From assembly GCA_027324255.1 (NCBI GenBank), contig DAHVTI010000124.1, forward strand, positions 1-39,150: DNA of 39,150 nt, given 5' to 3'. The notes under the pieces were generated by a model that was not told the DNA's origin, did not search any database, and worked only from the letters and a program-made list of their open reading frames with translations. Positions 15,238 through 23,005 of the stretch are shown in pieces. Position numbers and translations under genes: made by a program. The stretch's first letter is position 1; every line of letters starts with the position of its first letter. The stretch is from Bryobacterales bacterium (GTDB lineage Bacteria; Acidobacteriota; Terriglobia; Bryobacterales; Bryobacteraceae).

Positions 15238-16490
15238 TACTTCTGCCTCAGGAGCGAGATGATGTCGTCGGCCGTCACCACGCCGGAGAGGCGGCCGTCC
15301 TCGTCCACGACGGGGAGCGTCATGAGATTGTACTTATCGAACAGTTCGGCCACGCGCCTGGAGTGCTCGTCGGCTGGCACGTGGATGGGCTCTTCGTCCT
15401 CCGGAATGATGCTGGAGAGCGCGGCCGTGGGGCGCGCCAGGAAGACGCGGGCCACGGGCAGCGCGGCCTTCAGGCGGTCGTCGATGTCGGTGACGAAGAT
15501 GGTGTTGACCGTGTCCACGAGGTCGGGGTTCTGGCGCAGGGCGTCGAGCGCGTCGGCCACGGTGGCGTCCTCGTGCACGCTGACGAACTCGGTGTTCATC
15601 ATGCCTCCGGCGGTGTCCTCGTCGTATTCGAGCAGTTCCTCGACCTCGGCCTTGGGCTCGCTCTCCATCTCCTCGAGGATCTCTTCGGAGGTCTCCTCCT
15701 CGAGTTCGCCGAGCACGTCGGCGGCCTCGTCCGGGTCCATCTCCTCGAGGATGTCGGCGGCCTTCTCGGTCTCCAGCGACTCGATGATCTGGGCCTGCAG
15801 TTCGGGCTCCATCTCGGAGAGCGCTTCGGCGGCCACCTCGGTGTCGATGGCCTCGAAGATGGCCTCGCGGTCCTCGTGGCTGAGTTCCTCGACGATATCG
15901 GCGAGGTCGGCCGGGTGCATGTTCTCCAGGGGCTCCATGGAGATGTTGAGGCGCAGGCGGCGCTGCGGGTCCGGCTCGACGATGTTGCATAGCCCCCAAC
16001 TGATGGAACTGGGAGGGATGCGGCTCTGCAGACGGCGGATGACGCGGCGCGGCAGCCAGCCCTGCAGCAGGCGTCGCATGACGCTGCGCATGCCGATATC
16101 GACTTCGAGGACGTGCAGGGCGTCGCGGCCGGCCTCGCGGCGGATGTCGAAGGTGACGTCGGTGACGCGCACTACCTTGCGGCCCTGGGCGTCGATGATC
16201 TGCTGGTCGAGCAGGTCGCGCACCAGCCGCAGCATGTACTCGTCGGGATGATAGGGGGCGATCTGCTCGTCGATGAGAGTGATGCCGTCGAGGGAGATGG
16301 AAGCGATCTGGTCGTGCCGGACGCTCAGCCAGCTATAGCCGCCGCCGCCGGCGATCAGGTAGCGGTCCACCCGCACCGGATGCACCACGGGCACCAGGAC
16401 TGCGTCCTGGATGCGACCCAACAGCCGGTGCTTCAGATCATAGACCTTGAGCCCGAGCAGTTCGGTGAGGTAGAGGATCTGGTCTGCCAT
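15237..16490 (-). CDS. MgtE-type cytosolic gating protein (PRC-barrel + MgtE-N + CBS pair), no membrane domain
   Basis: 417 residues and soluble. Residues 1-190 look like two PRC-barrel-type beta domains (LGLKVYDLKHRLLGRIQDAV and DAQGRKVVRVTDVTFDI). About 195-305 is an MgtE N domain of repeated acidic helices (MHPADLADIVEELSHEDREA, then EKAADILEEMDPDEAADVLG). About 305-417 is a CBS pair (YDEDTAGGMMNTEFVSV and NLMTLPVVDEDGRLSGVVT). In MgtE these domains bind Mg2+ and close the channel, but here the MgtE membrane domain is absent and an Nramp-fold permease follows with overlapping stop/start. I chose the ATG at 16490; frames further upstream lack family sequence. Confidence 0.88.
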   Translation of the reverse strand: MADQILYLTELLGLKVYDLKHRLLGRIQDAVLVPVVHPVRVDRYLIAGGGGYSWLSVRHDQIASISLDGITLIDEQIAPYHPDEYMLRLVRDLLDQQIIDAQGRKVVRVTDVTFDIRREAGRDALHVLEVDIGMRSVMRRLLQGWLPRRVIRRLQSRIPPSSISWGLCNIVEPDPQRRLRLNISMEPLENMHPADLADIVEELSHEDREAIFEAIDTEVAAEALSEMEPELQAQIIESLETEKAADILEEMDPDEAADVLGELEEETSEEILEEMESEPKAEVEELLEYDEDTAGGMMNTEFVSVHEDATVADALDALRQNPDLVDTVNTIFVTDIDDRLKAALPVARVFLARPTAALSSIIPEDEEPIHVPADEHSRRVAELFDKYNLMTLPVVDEDGRLSGVVTADDIISLLRQK

Positions 16491-16564
16491 CCGCCATCGC
16501 TGCCTCCGGGGTTCCTTTCCACTATCTCCCACGAGACGGGCAGGAGGCAATCGCGAAAAGCGAT

Positions 16565-17110
16565 TTAGGGCACCAGTAGCACTGAAGCTCCCGCCCCGCG
16601 GCACGCGTCGATGACGCGCACGACATCGCCATAGGCCGCAGAACCGGCGGCCCTTACGCGCACCTCCACGGCGGCGGTTTCAGCGCCCGGCGCCAGGTGG
16701 ACCTCCAGTCCCCTCGGCGGCAGCGGGCGGCCCGGCTCAGGCGTGTCCTTCTGCCCGGTCAGCAGCAGAGGTGCTGCAAAGCCTGCCTGGCGCAGCGCTT
16801 CCAATACCTTCGCCACCTCGGCGTACGGCGCGCGCGAGTCCGCCTTGATGTAGACCTGCTTCCCGCCTCTCACCTTCGCCGGCAACTCCGCGGGGCTGAG
16901 GGACGTGACACCCAGATACACTCTGCCCTTGGCCGTGACCGCCACCACCAGGGCATCCTCCTCGTCCGCCTGCGGCGCGGCGACCGCATGTTGCGTGGTT
17001 GCCATCTCGACGCTCACGCCGGCGCGCAGCACCGGGCGCCACGGGTCCTGCGCCACCAGCATCGAGCCCATGGCCATTGCCAGGGATACAGCCTTGCACA
17101 CGTTGTTCAT
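16565..17110 (-). CDS. Exported ExbD/TolR-like periplasmic-domain protein
   Basis: 181 residues. An N-terminal signal peptide (to about residue 20, AMGSMLVAQ) replaces the usual ExbD membrane helix. Then comes an ExbD/TolR-like domain: LVVAVTAKGRVYLG is the first strand and QVYIKADSRAPYAEVAKVLEALRQAGF is the signature second half. A second half-copy ends the protein (VEVRVRAAGSAAYGDVVRVIDACRGAG). The membrane aspartate essential in ExbD/TolR has no counterpart, so it is unlikely to work as a proton-driven motor subunit. It is the last gene downstream of slipin (55-base gap). Role unknown; perhaps a sensor or partner of the slipin complex. Confidence 0.75.
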   Translation of the reverse strand: MNNVCKAVSLAMAMGSMLVAQDPWRPVLRAGVSVEMATTQHAVAAPQADEEDALVVAVTAKGRVYLGVTSLSPAELPAKVRGGKQVYIKADSRAPYAEVAKVLEALRQAGFAAPLLLTGQKDTPEPGRPLPPRGLEVHLAPGAETAAVEVRVRAAGSAAYGDVVRVIDACRGAGASVLLVP

Positions 17111-17165
17111 ACCGCTGCTCCTTTCGTGTCGGTTCGATCTGCCGCGAGAGACGGGGCCGGCGGCG

Positions 17166-18092
17166 TCAGGCCTTCGGGCCGTCTCCGCCCTCCATCAGCT
17201 TGGAGAGGGCGGTAGTTCCGATCATGCCGCCGAGGCCCATGGTCTCGACCGCCGAGGACGGCACGATGACCATCGAGCCCTTCTCCTTAATGGCCTCGTA
17301 GAGCATGTTCATGGCGCGCAGGTGCAGGGCGATGGGGTTGTCCTTGTACATCAGGGAGGCCTGCGCGAACTTCTCGGAGATCTCCGTCTCGGCGGTGCCC
17401 AGGATGATGCGCGCGTGGCGCTCGCGCTGGGCCTGCGCCTCGCGCGACATGGCGTCCTCGAGACCCTGCGGGATCTGGACATCGCGGATCTCGACGCTCT
17501 GCACGGTGACGCCCCACGGGTTGGTCTTGGCGTCGAGGATCTTCTGCAGTTCGTGGCCGAGCGACTCGCGGTCGGTGAGCATCTCGGTGAGCAGGTGGCG
17601 GCCGATGGATTCGCGCAGCGCCGTCTGGGCGCTGAGCGAGATGGCCTCCTCGAACTCCTGGACCTCCAGGATGCACTTCTCGGCGTTCCACACCACCCAG
17701 AAGACGATGGCGTCCACGAAGACGGGGACAGCGTCGCGGGTGAGGGTGGATTCGGCTTTGACGTCGGTCACGCGGACGCGCTGGTCCACGTAATTGCTGA
17801 GCTGGTCCACCACCGGGATGATGGTGAAGACGCCGGGGCCCTTGAGGCCGAGGTACCTGCCGAGGCGCAGCACGGCCACCTTCTCCCACTGGTTGGCCAC
17901 CTTGATAGCGTTGAGAAAGTAGAGCCCGATCAGGACGGCGGGGAAGACCGGCCACGGGTGCTTGAGCAGCGCGGCGGCGCCGGCTCCGGCCAGCACGCAG
18001 ACGGCGCAGACCACCCCGCCGATGCCGCTGAGGCTGTTGCTGCGCGCTGCCTTGAAGACCTCCGATGCCGCCAGGTTCTTTCTGGGGAACAT
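17166..18092 (-). CDS. Slipin/stomatin-like SPFH-domain membrane protein
   Basis: 308 residues: two hydrophobic N-terminal segments (about 22-70), then an SPFH domain. The domain shows KVAVLRLGRYLGLKGPGVFTIIP, VDQRVRVTDV, LTRDAVPVFVDAIVFW, LRESIGRHLLTEML and a final WGVTVQSVEIRDVQIPQGLEDAM, followed by the coiled-coil tail with EAQAQRERHARIILGTAE. Slipins organise membrane microdomains and often sit beside NfeD or membrane proteases; neither is seen here. The ATG at 18092 has GAGGAG upstream, inside the end of the 48-residue peptide gene. Part of the YtrA-type regulator operon. Confidence 0.92.
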   Translation of the reverse strand: MFPRKNLAASEVFKAARSNSLSGIGGVVCAVCVLAGAGAAALLKHPWPVFPAVLIGLYFLNAIKVANQWEKVAVLRLGRYLGLKGPGVFTIIPVVDQLSNYVDQRVRVTDVKAESTLTRDAVPVFVDAIVFWVVWNAEKCILEVQEFEEAISLSAQTALRESIGRHLLTEMLTDRESLGHELQKILDAKTNPWGVTVQSVEIRDVQIPQGLEDAMSREAQAQRERHARIILGTAETEISEKFAQASLMYKDNPIALHLRAMNMLYEAIKEKGSMVIVPSSAVETMGLGGMIGTTALSKLMEGGDGPKA

Positions 18093-18097
18093 AACCG

Positions 18098-18244
18098 CTA
18101 TCTCCTCTCGGCCTGTCCGGCCGCCAATTCGACCCATTCCACGCCGGCCGCCACCACCGCCTCCCTGCCGGCTTCCATCAACTCCATCACTCCGACGGCG
18201 ATGACCATCCACGCCGCGACGATCATGACAACGCGCGTCATCAT
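18098..18244 (-). CDS. 48-residue membrane peptide between GntR and slipin genes
   Basis: Starts at ATG 18244, which overlaps the GntR stop (ATGA), and ends five bases before the slipin ATG. The sequence MMTRVVMIVAAWMVIAVGVM forms one membrane segment, followed by an amphipathic tail ending GQAERR. No family recognised. The tight coupling on both sides argues that it is translated. It could be a small partner of slipin, since YtrA-type operons often encode short membrane proteins. Confidence 0.7.
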   Translation of the reverse strand: MMTRVVMIVAAWMVIAVGVMELMEAGREAVVAAGVEWVELAAGQAERR

Positions 18245-18642
18245 GGCAGCATCTCCATCAGCCGCTCGACGAGATCCCGCAGCGAGAAGCCGGCGGCACC
18301 GGCCTTGGCGGCGCACTCGGCGGCCAGGCGGCTGAGTTGGGCCTGCCTCTGCGCCTCGTCGGGCTGGACCGTCGCCGGTGTGACGAAAGTGCCGGAGCCC
18401 TGCTGCGTGGTGAGTGTGCCGCGAATCTCCAGCTCCCGGTAGGCCCGCATCACCGTGTTCGGGTTGATGGCCAGATCGACGGCCACCTGCCGGACGGTGG
18501 GCAACTGGTCGCCGCCGGAGAGCACACCGGAGGCGATGGCGAGCTGCACTTGATCGATCAACTGGCGGTAGACGGGCACTCCGCTGGCGAGGTCCAACAG
18601 AAACCCGAAGGGCCTTTCCCGAATTGCCTTCGCACCATTCAT
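18241..18642 (-). CDS. YtrA-subfamily GntR transcriptional regulator
   Basis: 133 residues. The winged helix reads GVPVYRQLIDQVQLAIASGVL, GDQLPTVRQVAVDLAINPNT and VMRAYRELEIRGTLTTQQGSGTFV, the standard GntR N-terminal domain. The tail is only about 50 residues (a dimerising helix pair), which defines the YtrA group, and there is no ligand domain. It heads an operon with the membrane peptide, slipin and ExbD-like genes and probably represses it through the palindromes just upstream of its start. There is no Shine-Dalgarno before the ATG at 18642. Confidence 0.92.
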   Translation of the reverse strand: MNGAKAIRERPFGFLLDLASGVPVYRQLIDQVQLAIASGVLSGGDQLPTVRQVAVDLAINPNTVMRAYRELEIRGTLTTQQGSGTFVTPATVQPDEAQRQAQLSRLAAECAAKAGAAGFSLRDLVERLMEMLP

Positions 18643-18682
18643 CTAGTTAACTAGTGTACTAGTTTACTAATACATTTCAAGC
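18643..18682 (-). promoter_or_regulatory. YtrA-type operator overlapping the operon promoter
   Basis: Two nested palindromes: CTAGTTAACTAG (18643-18654, perfect 12 bp) and AACTAGT-GT-ACTAGTT (18649-18664, 7-bp arms). A further ACTAA half-site follows. On the minus strand TTGAAA and TACACT are 16 bases apart inside this block, so a repressor bound here would cover the -10. The predicted start is only 3-5 bases before the ATG, implying a nearly leaderless message. The region 18665-18781 up to the divergent radical SAM gene shows nothing further. Confidence 0.6.
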
Positions 18683-18781
18683 GAAATCCTTGGGTATCTT
18701 TAGATAGGTAGTGGAGGCAGAACCGGGTAGGCGTGGACGCTGGATGCGCGGGCGCTTACTGTGGGGGCAGGGAGGGATGGC

Positions 18782-19744
18782 ATGGACCGGACAACGCGGC
18801 GGGACTTTGCGGTGGGGCTGGCGGCGGCGAGGCCGGGGTTCGAGCCGGGATATCTGCGGCTCGAGCGGAGCGGGGAGCTCGAGAAGCGGACGAAGGAGTT
18901 GAAGGAGATCTACCGGAACTGCCGGCTGTGTCCGCGGAGATGCGGGGTGAACCGGCTGAAGGGAGAGACGGGGGTGTGCCGGTCGACGGCGCGGGTGAAG
19001 GTGGCGTCGGCGCATCCGCACCACGGGGAGGAGCGCCCGATCAGCGGGCGGCGGGGGTCGGGGACGGTGTTCTTTTCGAACTGCAACCTGCTGTGCCTGT
19101 ACTGCCAGAACTGGGAGATCAGCCACAGGGGAGACGGGTCGTGGGCGTCGGACGAAGAAGTGGGCCGGATGTTCACGGGCCTCCAGGGGCTGGGGTGCCA
19201 CAATATCAACCTGGTGACGCCGACGCACGTGGTGCCGAACATCGTTTCGGCGCTGCGGTGGGCGGCGGCGCGCGGGTTGCGGGTGCCGCTGGTGTACAAC
19301 TGCGGGGGTTACGAGCCGGTGGAGATCCTGAAGCTGCTGGACGGGATCGTGGACATCTACCTGCCGGACTTCAAGTACATGGACGGCGCGGTGGCGGGGC
19401 GGTTGTCGGGCGGGGCGTCGGACTACCCGGAAGTGGCGGCGGCGGCGATACAGGAGATGCAGCGGCAGGTGGGGGTGCTGAAGCTGGACGAAAGCGGGGT
19501 GGCGCAGCGCGGGCTGCTGATCCGGCACCTGGTGCTGCCGCGGAACCTGGCGGGGACGGACCGGTTCGTGAAGTGGGTGGCGGGGACGCTGGGGAAAGCG
19601 ACGTGGGTGAACATCATGCCGCAGTACCGGCCGGAGCACCGGGCGCGGGAGCATGAGGAGCTGTCGCGACGGATCACGGGCGCGGAGTGGCGGCAGGCGC
19701 TGGAGTGGGCGCGGGAGGCGGGCCTCACGCACGTGTTGACTTGA
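18782..19744 (+). CDS. Radical SAM protein, PflA-like (COG1313/PflX type)
   Basis: 320 residues. The radical SAM [4Fe-4S] motif is CNLLCLYCQNW at about residues 101-111 (CxxxCxxC). An upstream cysteine cluster CRLCPRRCGVNRLKGETGVC matches the PflX-type proteins. Later segments (NINLVTPTH, PLVYNCGGYE, DIYLPDFKYMD, LIRHLVLPRNL, VNIMPQYRPEH) follow the COG1313 order. Members resemble pyruvate formate-lyase activases but their targets are mostly unknown; no formate lyase is nearby. The ATG at 18782 follows GGGAGGG. Its last 20 bases overlap the converging efp gene. Confidence 0.92.
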   Translation: MDRTTRRDFAVGLAAARPGFEPGYLRLERSGELEKRTKELKEIYRNCRLCPRRCGVNRLKGETGVCRSTARVKVASAHPHHGEERPISGRRGSGTVFFSNCNLLCLYCQNWEISHRGDGSWASDEEVGRMFTGLQGLGCHNINLVTPTHVVPNIVSALRWAAARGLRVPLVYNCGGYEPVEILKLLDGIVDIYLPDFKYMDGAVAGRLSGGASDYPEVAAAAIQEMQRQVGVLKLDESGVAQRGLLIRHLVLPRNLAGTDRFVKWVAGTLGKATWVNIMPQYRPEHRAREHEELSRRITGAEWRQALEWAREAGLTHVLT

Positions 19745-20297
19745 CGCGGTCCATGTACTTGAGCGAAGCCATGTCGAGGCGGATGACGTCGCCGGTCTTG
19801 ATGAACTGGGGCACCATGACTTCTACGCCGTTGTCGAGGCGGGCGGGTTTCCAGGTGCTGTCGTTGGTGGCGTGGATGGGCGGGGCAGTGTCGTCGATAT
19901 GGACTTCGAGGAAATCGGGCATCTGGACGCTGACGGCCTTTTCGCCGAGAAACTCGACGATCACCCGCATCTCAGGGACGAGGAAGCGGGCCTGGTCGCC
20001 GAGCAGGGACTCGGGCACCTCGGCCTGCTCGCAGGTCTCGGGATCCATGAAGGTGCAGAGGCCGAGGTCGGAGTAGAGATAGTCCATGCCCTTCTTCTCG
20101 AGGGGCAGTTCCTCGAGCTTGAGGTCCGCGCGGAAGCTGGTTTCCCAGGTGGTGGCGGTGGAGAGGTTCTTGAGGCGGACGTGCGAAACGCCGCCCATTT
20201 TGCCCTGGCCGGGGTGGTAATCGGCGGTGATCACCTTATATTCCTGGCCTTCGTAGCGGACGGCCATGCCGCCCCGCAGTTGCGATGCGAGAACCAT
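19725..20297 (-). CDS. efp: Elongation factor P
   Basis: 190 residues, full length with three beta-barrel domains: AVRYEGQEYKVITADYHPGQG (domain I), MDYLYSDLGLCTFMDPET (domain II) and the C-terminal WKPARLDNGVEVMVPQFIKTGDVIRLD (domain III). It relieves ribosome stalling on poly-proline. The domain I tip normally carries a modified Lys or Arg (PGKG); here it reads HPGQGKMGG, with Gln at that place and a short insertion. GGAAAGGAG precedes the ATG at 20297. It overlaps the radical SAM gene tail to tail by 20 bases. Confidence 0.93.
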   Translation of the reverse strand: MVLASQLRGGMAVRYEGQEYKVITADYHPGQGKMGGVSHVRLKNLSTATTWETSFRADLKLEELPLEKKGMDYLYSDLGLCTFMDPETCEQAEVPESLLGDQARFLVPEMRVIVEFLGEKAVSVQMPDFLEVHIDDTAPPIHATNDSTWKPARLDNGVEVMVPQFIKTGDVIRLDMASLKYMDRVKSTRA

Positions 20298-20360
20298 GCG
20301 AGCTCCTTTCCGGCTGCCAGAGGAGATACCACATTGCGCGCCCGGCGGCTATCCCCCAAA

Positions 20361-21749
20361 ATGAAACTCATGGCCGATGATGTCTACCAGTCGCCGCGTG
20401 CCGTGCAGCACGTGGATACCCCATACCGCCGGATCTGCACCGAGTTTCCGGTTCCGGAGTCGCTGCCCATCCTGAAGAAGCTGGCGAATTACGAGTTGCG
20501 CGCGATGGCGGGCCAGCCGCCGGTGATCTGGGACCGGGCCGAAGGGTTCCAGGTGTACGACGCGTGGGGGAACAAGTGGCTGGACTGGTCGTCCGGCGTG
20601 CTGATCACGAACGCGGGCCACGGGCGGCGGGAGATTGTGGACGCGATCATCGCGCAGGCGCAGCACGGGCTGCTGACCAACTACTGCTTTCCGTCGGCGA
20701 TCCGGGCGGAGCTGGCTGAGCGGCTGGTGTCGCTGATGCCGGACCCGCTGAAGAAGATCTTCATCCTGACGACGGGGTCGGAGACGGTGGAGTTCGCCAT
20801 CAAGGTGGCGCGCACGCACGGCCAGAAGGTGGGCGGGCGCAGCAAGAACGTGATCGTCTCGTTCGAGAAGGCGTTCCACGGGCGGACGCTGGGCTCGCAG
20901 CAGGTGGGCGGCATTCCGGCGCTGAAGGACTGGATCGGGAACCTGGACCCGGGCTTCATCCAGGTGCCGTTTCCGGACGGCTACTGGACGCCGGACACGA
21001 GCTTCGAGCTGTTCGAGCGGACGCTGGCGGAGAACGGGGTGGCGCCGAGCCAGGTGTGCGCGGTAGTGATGGAGACGTACCAGGGCGGCACGGCGGCGTT
21101 CGCGCCGGTGGACTACATCCGCACGCTGCGGCAGTGGTGCGACGGCCACCAGGCGGTGCTGGTGTTCGACGAGGTGCAGGCGGGCTTCGGGCGGACCGGC
21201 AAGCTGTGGGGCTGGGAGCATTACGGTGTCCTGCCGGACCTGACGACGTGGGGTAAGGGCATCTCGAGTTCGCTGCCGATTTCGGCGGTGGTGGGCAAGC
21301 CGGAGCTGATGGACCTGCACCCGCCGGGCTCGGCGTCGTCGACGCACACGGGCAACCCGGTATGCTGCGCGGCGGCGCTGGCCAACGTGGACATCATCCT
21401 GAAAGAGCGGCTGGCGGCGAACGCGGCGCAGATGGGGCAGGTGCTGCGCGACGGGCTGGTGGCGATCCAGAACCGGTTCCGGCAGGCGGGTTACCTGGCG
21501 GGCAAGGGGCTGGTGGCGGGGCTGGCGTGCGTGCATCCGGAACACCAGCAGCCGGACGGGCCGCTGGCGCACGACATCGTCTACCGCTGCGTGGAAAAGG
21601 GCCTGCTGATGTTTAACCCGGTGGGGCCGCAGGGCTGCACCATCAAGATCGCGCCGCCGCTCACCATCACGGCCGAGGCAATCAAGGAAGGCTGCCAGGT
21701 ACTGGAAGAGACCTTCGCCGAGGTGCTGGCCGGGCGTGGCGCCGCCTGA
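20361..21749 (+). CDS. Class III PLP-dependent aminotransferase (GABA-transaminase-like)
   Basis: 462 residues. Clear class III features: an N-terminal domain with WDRAEGFQVYDAWGNKWLDW, the substrate/PLP region TTGSETVEFAIKVAR, FHGRTLGS, the cofactor Asp in LVFDEVQAGFGRTGK, and the PLP lysine in TTWGKGISSSLP. It transfers an amino group from an omega-amino acid or similar donor to a keto acid; the exact substrate cannot be read. The start is ATG 20361 or 20370; neither has a good Shine-Dalgarno. It forms an operon with the oxidoreductase gene 14 bases downstream. Confidence 0.92.
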   Translation: MKLMADDVYQSPRAVQHVDTPYRRICTEFPVPESLPILKKLANYELRAMAGQPPVIWDRAEGFQVYDAWGNKWLDWSSGVLITNAGHGRREIVDAIIAQAQHGLLTNYCFPSAIRAELAERLVSLMPDPLKKIFILTTGSETVEFAIKVARTHGQKVGGRSKNVIVSFEKAFHGRTLGSQQVGGIPALKDWIGNLDPGFIQVPFPDGYWTPDTSFELFERTLAENGVAPSQVCAVVMETYQGGTAAFAPVDYIRTLRQWCDGHQAVLVFDEVQAGFGRTGKLWGWEHYGVLPDLTTWGKGISSSLPISAVVGKPELMDLHPPGSASSTHTGNPVCCAAALANVDIILKERLAANAAQMGQVLRDGLVAIQNRFRQAGYLAGKGLVAGLACVHPEHQQPDGPLAHDIVYRCVEKGLLMFNPVGPQGCTIKIAPPLTITAEAIKEGCQVLEETFAEVLAGRGAA

Positions 21750-21763
21750 ACCGAGGAAAGATC

Positions 21764-22930
21764 ATGCGCACATTCATGATTGGCGGGGGCATGATCGCCC
21801 ACGACCAGATTCTCCCCTCCTTGTATCAACTGAAGCGGCTGGGGCGGATCGAGGGCATTGATATCTGTGACCGGAGGAAGGAATCGCTGGAGGCGCTGGC
21901 CTCGGCGCCGCTGCTGCGGCAGGCGTTTCCGGACCAGGGGTTCACGCCGCGGACGGAGCCGTACGCGGAGGGGATGAAGAGCCTGCCGGCGCGGCAACTG
22001 GCGGTGGTGGCGGTGCCGGACGCGCTGCACTACGAGGCGGTGATGTGCGCGCTGCGTGCGGACCAGCACGTGTTGTGCGTGAAGCCGCTGGTGCTGACGG
22101 TGGCGCAGGCGGAGGAGATCGAGCAGGAGGCGCGCGGGCGCGGCCTGCTGGTGGGGGTGGAGTACCACAAGCGGTTCGACGACCGCTCGCTGATGGCGCG
22201 GCGGCGGTACCAGGCCGGGCTCTTCGGCGAGTTCAAGCTGGGCACGGCGTGCCTGCTGGAGAAGTGGTACTACCGCTACTCGAACTTTCAGAATTGGTTC
22301 ACGTGCGATGCCTCGGACGCGTTCACCTACGTGGGCTGCCACTACGTGGACCTGGTGGCCTTCATCACGGGGCTGGAGCCGGCGGAGGTGTCCGTGTACG
22401 GCATCAAGGACCGCTTCCCGAACGGCAACGAGGGCTGGCTGTGGACGGACGCGCGGGTGATCTGGTCCAACGGGGCGTGCCTGAACGTGCAAAACGCCCT
22501 GGGTTTCCCGGACGCGGGGCCGGGGACGAACGCGCAGGGGCTGACGATGTACTGCTCCAGCGGGGAGGCCGGGGCGTGGATCCGGCACGACGACCAGTAT
22601 CGCGGCATGCAGTACTGCTACACGCGGCATCCGGGCGGAGACGGGGCGAACGTCTATACTGAGCCTTCCCCGGACTATTTTCAGTATGTGGACGTGGGCG
22701 GTCCGGGGCTGGTGCCGGTGGGCTACGGCTACCGCTCAGTGGCCTACATCGCCGAGCGCGCGCTGGAGCTGCAGGGGCTGAACCTGAAAGACCGGCAGGC
22801 CCTGCTGGCTCAATGGGATGCGGCGGGCGTGATGGCGACGCCGGCCAATTCGCGTTACAACGAAGCGGTGGTGGAAGCGGCGCGGCAGTCGGTAGCGGCC
22901 GGGGGCAAGCCGGTGGCGATTCGCCGGTAG
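21764..22930 (+). CDS. Gfo/Idh/MocA-family oxidoreductase
   Basis: 388 residues. The Rossmann entry is FMIGGGMIAHDQILPSL, with VVAVPDALHYEAVMCAL and the catalytic VKPLVLTVAQAEE (the EKP-type lysine, here VKP). Then EYHKRFDDRSL and the C-terminal domain with CHYVDLVAFITG supply the usual His. An NAD(P)-dependent sugar or cyclitol dehydrogenase; substrate unknown. GAGGAAAG precedes the ATG at 21764. Pairing with an aminotransferase could suggest amino-sugar or amino-cyclitol chemistry, but that is conjecture. Confidence 0.9.
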   Translation: MRTFMIGGGMIAHDQILPSLYQLKRLGRIEGIDICDRRKESLEALASAPLLRQAFPDQGFTPRTEPYAEGMKSLPARQLAVVAVPDALHYEAVMCALRADQHVLCVKPLVLTVAQAEEIEQEARGRGLLVGVEYHKRFDDRSLMARRRYQAGLFGEFKLGTACLLEKWYYRYSNFQNWFTCDASDAFTYVGCHYVDLVAFITGLEPAEVSVYGIKDRFPNGNEGWLWTDARVIWSNGACLNVQNALGFPDAGPGTNAQGLTMYCSSGEAGAWIRHDDQYRGMQYCYTRHPGGDGANVYTEPSPDYFQYVDVGGPGLVPVGYGYRSVAYIAERALELQGLNLKDRQALLAQWDAAGVMATPANSRYNEAVVEAARQSVAAGGKPVAIRR

Positions 22931-23005
22931 ATCTGATTCTTCCGCAACCAAACGGGCAACCGCGGTGTCCAATCAAACAGACCAACCTTGCCTGGATTAC
23001 CTGCC

